64,000 nucleotides of DNA from Lingula anatina (Eukaryota; Brachiopoda; Lingulata; Lingulida; Lingulidae), in the NCBI RefSeq assembly GCF_001039355.2, contig NW_019774292.1:460689-524688 (forward strand), read 5' to 3'. Positions within the stretch are counted from its first letter, which is position 1; every line of letters begins with the position of its first letter. Below are positions 28,001-36,648 of the stretch, piece after piece. Under the pieces are notes generated by a model. It did not search any database and was not told the origin of the DNA. It was given only the letters and a program-made list of their open reading frames with translations. Both the position numbers and the translations under genes were made by a program.

Positions 28001-31000
28001 ATAAACAACTTAAGTTAGGAAAAAATGAATAGAAATTGGTAATAACAAATAAGCCATATGGTCACTTCGCTTAAACATGTGAAAGGATATGTATGCTCTT
28101 ACCAAATTTTTGCTTTTATACATGTACCAAAACTAAAAGGGTACTTGTCTATCTCGGTTTGTTAAGTAGACTCAAAGGCAAGCTGCCAAGAAGAGCAGTG
28201 CTAGAGCGTACAAATAAGTGATGTAGTCACTTCATATAAACCCGTGAAAAAATATCTGCTCTTAAAAAATATGCTTTTCTACATGTACCAAAGATAAAGG
28301 GTTTGTTAAGTAGACTCAAAGGCACGAAGCCAAAAGGAGCCGTGCCAGAACACCTTCAATTTGAACACAGCCTAGATTGGACAACGTCCAAATTGGCCAA
28401 ATTGCATCAAGACCCCTTTCGGCAAGTCGATAAATCTAGAACAATCTGCGCCCAAATAAATTTGGCTTGTCTTAATTGATGTCAGTCGACATGCTTGTGA
28501 CAACTTTGCGTCAACTTGGTTTAGTCTTACTATAACCCTACATGTTGGCTTATTGCAAGTTGCTACTTTTTTCAAATATGTCCTTATTTTTTTGCATTTA
28601 ATTAATAGGTTGATTAAGTCCCTACTTAACTAATAGCAAAACGAATAAAAGAAAGAAATGAATTAACTAACAGAGCAAAGGATAATATTCCGTATTCATC
28701 TAAAACGATTTGTATTTGCAAAATCAAGAGATAAGGATCAGACAGTAATCTATTTTCAGTAGCTGTTAAAAATACTCTCAAAAGTAGAATTTCTTCACTT
28801 TCATAAATGTTACAAATGATTTACGTGCCGCCACATCCATTTCACTATCAGTTGTCAAGCACCGTTATCTGAGAAAACCTCTTAACTTGATTTTAGAAAT
28901 TCGAAGTAAAACATCTGCCTACGCCACCCCCACTGCGTCCTGGCCAAAAATATAATTTCGGTCTCGCAGAAACCTTGGCATTGTACTCAAATACCTGATA
29001 TGTACATGTGCATTGCCTTAATTGTGGTACATGTTATCTCAATACCAGTTTGTGTCTTTAGATTAATGGAACCATTTCTTTGGAAAGCATAGCGGGAACA
29101 GTTCAGGCATTTGGCAGAATTTGGCGATATATAGTAAATGACAAGGACACCTGCAACTACCACATAAAGTGTCTTATAAGGCCAAAGGGCTGGGTTTTTG
29201 TATATAGGCCTACATTGTATACCGCTACTCAGTAATTTAACATATAACAAGTAAGCCCCTATATTATCCCCTATAGGCCTACGTAAAATGCATACATGAC
29301 TTTAAGAATATAGCATGCGTATTACTTTAATGTTACAGTAGACCTACCTGAATATGAAAATTACTTTTATATGAATAGGCCTTTTGCACTTAATATAATT
29401 CAATAATAAGAGAGGGGAAAGAGAGAAGTCCATTGCAACTTATACACCACATGCATTTGGTGGCAACATTATAAATAAAACCATAGGCCTAATATAATTT
29501 AAAAAATTAATACAAAATATTGTAGTACCAATTTTTAAAAAATATATCAGTGCAAATAACGAACGAACGAACGCATAATCCTTTATATGAACGTAGGCCT
29601 ACCTTTTATACAAAACGGATTTCCGAGATGTTGATAGGTCTATAACATTTAAGCCTGTGTTGCTATTGCCCTTATATAAACAGTACAGCTATATGAATAT
29701 TACACTAAACAGATTTCCTTAATATTTATAATATAGGACTACCAGGTAAATATCTACCTACGGCAGCAATGGCATGACAGGAGGCTGAAATTTGACTACT
29801 CGGGCGATCCCCTAAGCCCCGATATGATCAAACTGGAAGACGGAATGTGGAACAAGATTTGGGTCCCGGATGTATTCTTCCGGAACGAGAAGAGGGCGGA
29901 TTTTCACAGCGTGACGGTGCCACAGAGGCTGCTGAGGCTATATTCTGACGGGAGGCTGTGGTATGTTTCAAAGTAAGTCATTCTTACCTCCACCAACGAA
30001 AGAGGTTGTATTGACATTTGTACCTCCACCAACGTAAGAGGTCATGTTGACATCAGAGTTTGTTTATCTGTGTAGTTCTTCACAAATATTGATATTTTCA
30101 GGATATGTAGGGCCTAGCTGTTTTCGGGTGACAAGTTTATTCAGTTGTGCCATGACGGAGGTCCTTTCTCTTGCAGTGCTCTCTAGTTCTATATCTCTTG
30201 ATATTTCATTTAATATTAAGATGACAGTATTGAATTATTTCAATTTGGATCTTAAATGCTACATATAGTTTTATTAGTAATTGCCTAATAGAGTGTGATT
30301 TTTGGAAGAATTATAAACATATTTTACAAAGGCATTTAAATATGAAATAGCATGAATGTGAAATAAACAGCAAAGAAATTTAACTGATTGCCTTTCATTA
30401 TAATCAAGGAATAGTTCTCTACAAAATTATGATGTTCAACGGTTTCGAAAATGAGTCCACTATCCCTAAAATTATATTTTCCTTTCTTTATTATTTATTT
30501 TTTCAGAATAACTGCAAAGCTTTCGTGCCCTATGAAATTGAAGAAGTACCCTCTGGATACGCAGAAATGTCCATTTATATTTGAAAGCTGTAAGTCGCCC
30601 GTGTAGCTATACAGAACATCCTGATACCCATACACTGTATGTCCAGATATAAAAATTAAATTGTATATTTCCCTTTAAAATGCTATTTAGATGTACATGC
30701 ATGCTTCATTTTCATTTATACCGCAGTTAATATATATGTATATCTAATATGAATTTTGTTTTAAAAATGAAATCTTGCTCTGCCAAGATCCTGGACTTCT
30801 ACACACATTTGGCTCTAAATTATTACAAACGTTTTCTAAAATTCATCAAATGATTCAAGTTATTGGTTAACCTTTTATTCGGCTAGCTACCTCAACGAGA
30901 GCGAAATTTACAAAGCGAATTTTTCAAAACCTTCGCTTTTTTCAGTTGGCCATACGTTAGAGAGAGAGAGAGACTTGTGTACAAACGTTTGACAAAGTAA

Positions 31001-32484
31001 AAAACATGATTCAAATCATTTACTCACTTTTAAGAAAGACGACCCCTTAAAGAATGTTATTTACAAACAATTAGCAAAATGAATTTACAAAAAGGAATCA
31101 TAATTATTTATTTTCAGTTGGCCATACGCTTGAAAGAGTTGTGTACAAATGGCTGCCAAACTCGGTTGAAAAAGAACCTTTTGAGATGCCGCAGTACCAG
31201 CTCATAGGCTGGACGCAAAGAGACTGTTCACAGAACTACACCGCAGGTAAACGTGGCTCTGCGTAACTTAGGTGCACCTGTCTTTGTCTAGTGGGTGTTA
31301 GTTCTTGGTGGGGAACACGTTTATTATAGTAAAGCTAAATCTAGAATGCCCACACTCCTTCTAAATTCCAGTTACCATATGTGACTACAGTGATTTTTTT
31401 TTTTTTTTACTTTAGGTGCATTTCCTTGTCTTCAAATTGACTTCCTCTTAAAAAGAGACATCGGATTCTACATGATCCAGGTCTACATTCCCAGCATTCT
31501 CATCGTCATCCTGTCTTGGGTGTCGTTTTGGATTGACATTGACGCAGTTCCGGCGCGCGTGCCTCTCGGACTCCTTACGGTCCTCACCATGACAACGCAA
31601 AGCGCCGGCGCAAACTCTCACCTTCCAAGAGTCTCGTACATCAAGGCCATAGACGTTTGGATGTGTATGTGTTTGCTTTTTGTATTTGCCTCGCTACTGG
31701 AATTTGCATTAGTGAACGTTTATTCGAGAAAAGAGTTCAATATTTGGAGGAGAACAAATAGTATGATGCCTGTGCAAAATGGCCGAAAGCATCATCATCA
31801 CCATCATCACCGACACGGGAGCGATGGTGCCGAAGAAGAAATTCCTTTAAAAAAGGTATATATTTTAGTTTGTACGTATGGCACCAAATGTGAAAATTAA
31901 CAACCTTACTCGTTGGTATATTTTTATCATTGCATATTTCTGGTTTCTGTTCATATTTGCATAAAATAAAGCAATTGCCACTGCATATGGTATTGTATAC
32001 AATTTTTTAGAAATATGCCCATGTCTTTGCAGTGGTTGTGTATATGTCCGTAGTGAACAGGGTACGAGCGAGCGTGCGTGTGTGTGTGTGTGTGTGTTTG
32101 TGCGCGTGTCACGTGCATGTGTCCATCGGTATAATGATTCTGTACAAAATCAACAAACAGCGTTATTTCGAAATGATTCAGTTTATATGCATTTCCCGTC
32201 CAATTGTAATTGAATCAGAAGTTGATTTTAATAATAGATTTCATATATATAATGACCATAAATTGCAATCATTTCAGGTCGTGACAACTCCGTCAGGTAT
32301 CTCACTCCATATGAATGGAAAATCAGACTATGCAAGTCTTAGGGAGGACGAAAAACGTTTTCTTATTGAACACAAACAGAAAGCTAGACATATAGACAAA
32401 ATATCACGAAAAATATTCCCAGTTTCATTCATCCTTTTCAATGTCGTTTACTGGGTAACGTACTTTATGTTGCCGGACGACTGA
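13884..32484 (+). CDS. Gene 1: anion-selective Cys-loop ligand-gated channel subunit (GlyR/GluCl-like), 8 coding exons, 434 aa
   Basis: Join 13884..13975, 26019..26068, 27812..27879, 29737..29972, 30507..30589, 31118..31246, 31416..31855, 32278..32484. Phases close throughout and all introns are GT-AG. The product is a plasma-membrane pentameric chloride-channel subunit. It has a signal peptide (about 1-23), loop D with LRQQW (R79), WVPDVFF, a Cys-loop C156-C170 with 13 residues between, loop B ESFG (E175), a loop C disulphide C213-C224, M1 (about 239-260), PAR (265-267) then M2, M3 (297-320), an intracellular loop with seven consecutive His (345-351) and M4 (about 413-430). The length is normal for the family. 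The ATG has a good Kozak context (A at -3, G at +4), and an in-frame TGA at 13830 with no ATG between fixes the start. The paralogue gene 2 faces it. Family membership is certain. The ligand is unknown: glycine, glutamate, GABA or other are all possible. Confidence 0.93.
16131..16245. repeat. Long purine (GA) tract preceded by a G-run
   Basis: Over 100 bases of almost pure A/G on the plus strand, with a run of G just upstream at 16070..16084. In gene 1 intron 1. Confidence 0.9.
16922..17092. other. Assembly gap of 171 N in gene 1 intron 1
   Basis: The gap is bounded by a poly-C run and by the same 9-mer CCCAACAGT on each side (ending at 16921, beginning at 17093). The contigs may therefore overlap and the gap length is probably arbitrary. 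The open frames crossing it are meaningless. Confidence 0.95.
17136..20161. repeat. 3.03-kb direct duplication in gene 1 intron 1, copy 1
   Basis: Nearly identical to 20163..23233, separated only by one N at 20162. It starts at AACCCCCACCCCCACC and contains a 142-bp internal tandem repeat and CT microsatellites. It lacks an insert of about 55 bp present in copy 2 (around 21803..21858) and has small differences throughout. It is either two alleles placed in tandem by the assembler or a recent real duplication. No coding function is seen; the repeated 79-residue minus-strand frame looks fortuitous. Confidence 0.93.
18093..18364. repeat. Tandem repeat, about two units of 142 bp
   Basis: Units start at GCTTTTATGTTAAAA (18093 and 18235) and share GATATAATTGGAT, ATTATAGCATCCATTTC and ACCCCTTTGTTGTG. 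The same pair recurs at 21121..21392 in copy 2 of the large duplication, so the 142-bp duplication is older. Confidence 0.9.
20162..20162. other. Single-N contig junction
   Basis: One N between a TTTTACCTTC end and AACCCCCACCCCC, exactly at the boundary between the two 3-kb copies. Confidence 0.95.
20163..23233. repeat. 3.03-kb direct duplication in gene 1 intron 1, copy 2
   Basis: The partner of 17136..20161 at an offset of about 3027 bases. It differs by a G-run-containing insert near 21803..21858 and scattered substitutions. It begins directly at the single-N contig junction. Confidence 0.93.
21121..21392. repeat. Tandem repeat, about two units of 143 bp
   Basis: Counterpart of 18093..18364 within the second copy of the 3-kb block; units start at 21121 and 21264. 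Confidence 0.9.
25035..25069. repeat. (TTTA)n microsatellite
   Basis: About nine TTTA/ATTT units in gene 1 intron 1. Confidence 0.95.
25568..25718. repeat. GA-rich minisatellite, about 42-bp period
   Basis: Three units of (GA)n followed by a GGGGAACAGAGAGAGC-like segment and GTTCA. The GC(G/A)TTCA markers are at 25604, 25647 and 25689. It lies 300 bases upstream of gene 1 exon 2. The open frames on both strands here are low-complexity artefacts. Confidence 0.9.
26019..26068 (+). CDS. Gene 1 exon 2: N-terminal helix
   Basis: A 50-bp exon after a tatttcag acceptor, entering in phase 2 and leaving in phase 1. It encodes [14 protein letters not shown], the family's LL..GY...P N-terminal helix. 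It is the counterpart of gene 2 exon 2, which is 15 bp longer. Confidence 0.88.
27812..27879 (+). CDS. Gene 1 exon 3 (68 bp): first beta strand
   Basis: A 68-bp exon, phase 1 to 0, encoding [19 protein letters not shown]. The length is identical to gene 2 exon 3 and to the 68-bp exon at this position in vertebrate GABA-A and glycine receptor genes. Confidence 0.93.
28061..28351. repeat. Diverged direct repeat (about 150 bp twice) in gene 1 intron 3
   Basis: GTCACTTC...TGCTCTTA, ACATGTACCAAA and GTTAAGTAGACTCAAAGGCA occur in the same order from 28061 and again from 28226, with the last block offset by 144 bases. Confidence 0.8.
29737..29972 (+). CDS. Gene 1 exon 4: loop D, loop A region, loop E
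   Basis: 236 bp, phase 0 to 2. It encodes [17 protein letters not shown], then [20 protein letters not shown] and [12 protein letters not shown]. It carries the loop D arginine (R79), the conserved WVPDVFF strand and one of the two GlyR zinc-site histidines (H127; the other position is Asp125). Confidence 0.96.
29986..30050. repeat. Short direct repeat beside the exon 4 donor of gene 1
   Basis: TACCTCCACCAACGAAAGAGG is followed about 37 bp later by TACCTCCACCAACGTAAGAGG. The motif resembles widespread invertebrate CCTCCGCCAA-type repeats. It begins 13 bases after the exon 4 donor. Confidence 0.6.
30507..30589 (+). CDS. Gene 1 exon 5 (83 bp): Cys-loop
   Basis: 83 bp, phase 2 to 1. It encodes the signature [15 protein letters not shown] (13 residues between cysteines) and FIFES at the start of loop B. 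The length matches gene 2 exon 5 and the vertebrate 83-bp exon. Confidence 0.97.
31118..31246 (+). CDS. Gene 1 exon 6: loop B to loop C
   Basis: 129 bp, phase 1 to 1. It completes ESFGHT, then VVYKW, LPQ-like MPQYQL and DCSQNYTAG. It contains the first loop C cysteine (C213) and the N216-Y-T sequon. A degenerate copy of its 5' end lies 172 bp upstream (30936..30987). Confidence 0.95.
31416..31855 (+). CDS. Gene 1 exon 7: M1, M2, M3 and start of cytoplasmic loop
   Basis: 440 bp, phase 1 to 0. It encodes the second loop C cysteine (C224), M1, [17 protein letters not shown] (M2), [13 protein letters not shown]3, and the cytoplasmic loop with a seven-histidine run followed by RH. It fuses what are two exons in gene 2. 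The donor is AAG|gtatat. Confidence 0.96.
32073..32108. repeat. (GT)n microsatellite in gene 1 intron 7
   Basis: GT/GCGT run about 170 bases upstream of the last exon. Confidence 0.9.
32278..32484 (+). CDS. Gene 1 exon 8: end of cytoplasmic loop, M4, stop
   Basis: 207 bp, phase 0, after an atttcag acceptor. It encodes [14 protein letters not shown], then the M4 helix [13 protein letters not shown] and a short extracellular tail LPDD before TGA. This is the standard Cys-loop receptor C-terminus. Confidence 0.96.
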   Translation, partial: VVTTPSGISLHMNGKSDYASLREDEKRFLIEHKQKARHIDKISRKIFPVSFILFNVVYWVTYFMLPDD

Positions 32485-32802
32485 CACGTGGCCCGCGTAG
32501 AAGAGGGCGCTGTGATATGATATCGAAACCGAGGTCAAATAGGCACCATTTCCATTACGTCATTCGCTCATCACGTTCTCCAATCTCATCAAAAAGTATC
32601 GGCTTAGATGAAGGCTTGCTTGATCATTTGTCCGCTTCGCCATACCGAGGTTAACAGATGCATGGAAAAGGACGTAAAACAAGTTAGAAAATGCACTGAG
32701 TATAATTGGAAGGAATAATGAAAGTAAACGGCCTTTTTTCAAGGCCGAAATATCATCGCTGGCTGGGCAGAGTGTAAACTCAGGCGTATGCTTAAAATGT
32801 CA

Positions 32803-33432
32803 CATGTAGACACCCTGAGCTTCAGAGCTAACTTGACACTAACCTTTTCACTGTAGCCTATCTCCATCGTGTCAAGTAACCTCTGACGAAAATAGTTTGA
32901 CCTATTTTATATAAGCCAATCGAATCCATGTTTCAAAATTTTTCACCAAAGTTTGGTGAAAACGCTGATTGGTTGATCGTCAATCGGCAATCCTCGGCTG
33001 ATTCCGCAAGCTCCATACTAACAACATAGTTATTGTCGAGTGCGGAGACATCCGAGTAGTTCCGAGTGGTTCCGAGTGCATAACCGTACACAAAGAAAGC
33101 ATGGAGTATATCGGAATTGAAACCAGAGCAGTATGATGCCCTGCATCATTATCTACTGAGGGATGATGTATTTTGCGTGCTGCCCACAGGTTACGGCAAG
33201 TCCCTGATATTCAGCCTTATCTTTGATTGGTCCGGATTTGAACAAAGCGCGCTTTGACTCGTTCGCGTTCATTGGCTAGATCGTTCAATGAGTCATTGAG
33301 TGCGGGCTTTAAATTTGATTGGCGGGCGGCGGGGGCACTCGAATCTGGTCAGAGGTTACTTGACACGATGGAGATAAGCTACAGTGAAAAGGTTAGTGTC
33401 AAGTTAGCTCTGAAGCTCAGGGTGCATGTAGA
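32803..33432 (+). mobile_element. 614-bp inverted-repeat transposable element with 8-bp target duplication
   Basis: 77-bp terminal inverted repeats, left 32811..32887 and right 33348..33424, match apart from one base. They are flanked by a perfect 8-bp direct repeat, CATGTAGA (32803..32810 and 33425..33432). Between them lie CCAAT-like sequence, the palindrome TTTTCACCAAAGTTTGGTGA and a RecQ-like helicase fragment. Such a structure means cut-and-paste insertion. Eight-base duplications are typical of hAT, P and Merlin-type families, but I cannot assign one. It sits just downstream of the gene 1 stop, possibly within the 3' UTR. Confidence 0.85.
33099..33257 (+). pseudogene. RecQ-type helicase N-terminal fragment inside the transposable element
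   Basis: In one frame the sequence reads SISELKPEQYDALHHYL, then DDVFCVLPTGYGKSLIF, and stops at TGA 33255..33257. LKPEQ...AL is the region before the Walker A motif, and LPTGYGKS is Walker A itself, as in RecQ-like superfamily 2 helicases. Only about 50 residues remain and no later helicase motif is seen. This is a truncated captured or residual coding fragment, not a working gene. Confidence 0.7.
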
Positions 33433-33900
33433 ACAAAACCCGACAAAAGCTTTAAACGATATGTTTACAAGTTATCCTTGTGTCAGAACCGATAACAACT
33501 GCGGCGCCGTTAAGCTTTGGAGCTACTCGAAAGTGGGGTATATTTCGCATAATATGTTTTGTAACTGAATAAGTAAGTGGGGTATTTTTGAGTGATCAGT
33601 TCAGATCTCGCACGCCTTTTGTGGAGTGGTAATTAAGAAAGGGTACGTAAGAACAGATATGTAAACTAGTTTTTTTATACAAAGTTGGCACAAATATATT
33701 TAATTCGATTAAACTGTTTTCAAAACACAAGCAAAAATGGTTTCTCTGACTCTACTCGTGTTTCAACTAATGTCTTAATTGCCAAGACGTTTCGTCTTTT
33801 CATCCTTCAGACTCAGAATCTTTATGGTAAATAAATCTGTCTCAGCTACACTTCAAACAAGTTCTTTTCCCTGGTAAATAAGCCAATCATGATCAACAAA

Positions 33901-34152
33901 GGGCTCATTCCCATTGAAATTATCGGTCTACGTAGATCGATCCAACTCCGTAAGGATCCTTGCTGCATGCAATCAGTGAACAATTTAAAGAGTCCCCTCT
34001 GCCTCCAACGTAACCACCAACTTTCCTGTCTTCTTCCCAAATCAAGGAGAAGTCGTATTAATGTGTTCAACTGATTGCAATAAGCGAGAGTACCCGTGGG
34101 GTTGACTCGATCTTCGTAAGCCGAGAATTTCAATTGAAATTACATGAAGCCC
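33901..34152. mobile_element. 252-bp MITE, copy 1
   Basis: Terminal inverted repeats of roughly 70-80 bp. The left arm has ATTGAAATTATCGG, ACGTAGATCGATCCAAC and TGCAATCAGTGAAC. The right arm read in reverse has ATTGAAATTCTCGG, TACGAAGATCGAGTCAAC and TGCAATCAGTTGAAC. It has no coding capacity. The same family is at 63406..63657. Confidence 0.75.
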
Positions 34153-36648
34153 TAAGACGCTGAAAGTGCAATTACTCGTGAATAAATAAACGGCGGGTAG
34201 CTTCCTTGGGTGGCGGCTGTAATCCAATACGGCAATAAAGTCGCAGATGTTGCGATGCAACAGTAATCGAGAAAAGAAAATGAGCTTTGATTGAAAACCC
34301 TGCTGCTGTTTCTGCTGTTTCTGCCTAATGTCTCACTAAATTGCCCGTGGTTGATTAGGCCACGGTCTGGTAGCTCTAACAATTTCAACTTTCGAGACAT
34401 TTTGATCAAGCTTCTAATTGTAAATTGTAAGTCGTAAATATCTGTCGAGCATTGTTATTGATTTTTATTATTATTTGGCATCCAAAAAGTGGCCTAAAGT
34501 ACGCGGTTACCCGGAACATTCAAACCTTTAAAGACAATACCGTACTACAGTATCTATCAAGTAGTGGTAGTTCACTATTTCAGACTATTTTAAAAATAAA
34601 CTTAAAGATATGTAACGTTATATAAGTTATAGTCAAACATAATCGGCCTGTCTTCCCCACTCCCCCTGTCGTAAAAAAATGTTAATATGGCAAAAGTTTG
34701 CGCATCGCCGTTCGCTTAATTAGACTGGACAATCGACTTTAATATCATGCATAATAATTGACAACAATAATCGGTCCGTGCGTAATGAACTGTTGCAAAA
34801 CTAGATCCAGTTTGTAAAAGTACGCCATTAACCCTTGCTCAGCGTAGTACATACAACATACTGACCGGTACCATCCGGCGTTCAAGACGCATCTTACTCG
34901 TTGAAGACCCTGTCATATCCGATAGCAATGGTAGTCCCCCACGCGATGGAAGACGAGCCATTAGCGACGGGACGATTATTCAGAATCTGTCAAAATATTA
35001 TCGACATTCACACCAACTGCCAAAGCATGTGACATCAACGAGACGAGAAATATTAACGTATTTCTTCAGGGAATGCAAGGCGTTTTCTGGGAATCGCAAC
35101 TTATATTTATGTATAGTTTAGTGCAATTACTAAAACACGTAGTGTATCTTGGACGTGACAGAAGTAAAATTAATTTTATAATAATATTTATCCCCGTGCC
35201 TCATTGAAATAATATTTGCTTTGGCATCATTTGTACCATTTTGCCAAGCTATTACTCAATTTCCGTTCCTTTAGCCCATAAAGTATCACGAAAACTTCAT
35301 TTGTGGAAGAATGATAAAAACGTGACGACAGTAAAGGCTACCTTATTTGATCAGAGATGTATACATACTATTGTTTGGGTTTAAAACTTAAATCAGATTA
35401 GCATACACTGTCATATGTCATATATTTGAAATGTAATTATGCACTTTAAGAGGACTGGCAAGTTGGACGCTTTGAACTTAGAGAACTTATCAAATAGCTT
35501 AAGTACAGCCACCTCGGAGAGTCGATATGAATTAGGAATAATATTTCCTAATTCCTAATTTATCAACAAATAACGCAGATTGACGTTGACAATATCTACA
35601 AATGTCTGTCAACAAACTAGGCATGTGCATTATAATGACGTCATCAAAACCCAGAGTGGGGTTGGAAAAAAGGTCGTCAGAATCCCTTGGGGCATATATT
35701 CACGAGATATCAAATAACGAAAGAGACAGGTTAACACACGCTTAACATAAAGAAGGTAGTACAGAAAACTGAAGAAACCGAGGGAAATACATGTAGATGT
35801 CTGCATTAGCGTAGCAGCATGCGCTGAGACAATCTAGGGGCGAATGATGATTACACGCGCAAGTCCTATTTGAGTAAAAGTACCCTGGCATTTTGTAAAG
35901 TGTGAAGAAATGCCCAGGGAGGCTTTATTCACTATTCACACGGAAGAGGTGGTTAAAAACAGTTCAGATCTTAACAGTCACTCTCTTTTCGCTTGCAAAT
36001 CAATCTTTAATCCATCCACAAGTAATCTTGGAATTATTTAGCTCATTGCTTTATCGCTCATCCCCCATTAGAGCTCATTTTTTTTGCTTTAACGTACTAT
36101 CTCAATTTTTCACCACATCAAAGTACATTTGAATCAGACGTTGACAGCCATTTATCTTTTTTAACCCTCAGTGTACAGTAAGAGACGCGTATGCAAAGCG
36201 CGCGTGCATATATGTACGGAGAATAAATGGTCTATGAAGTTCTTTATGTCATTTGCTTCATTGCAGCATCATTAGTTACTGATAATTGTTTGGGTTAGGA
36301 TTTAGAGGGTATAATGATTACAGTATAATACAATTGCACACTGGAAATCAAATAAAGCAATTGCAAACTGGCAAAAGTTGCAGTTTGATTCTCAGCGTGT
36401 ACGTCTCTAACACAATATTGAACCGACTGCGAACATCTCATAATAGCAACTCACGCCCATCGCAAGCATCTCTACTGGTACATGTAAAACATCGTCAAGT
36501 CCAAAGACGTGGTTTTAAATGGGCCACTCCAAAACATTTCCCTTTTTCTTCCGGTAAATTGTTGGACACTTGTGCTTTACTAGTTTTAACATATATTTTC
36601 AGTACCGACAAGATGTCCCTTCCATTAGGTTTTTTTTAACATAGACTA

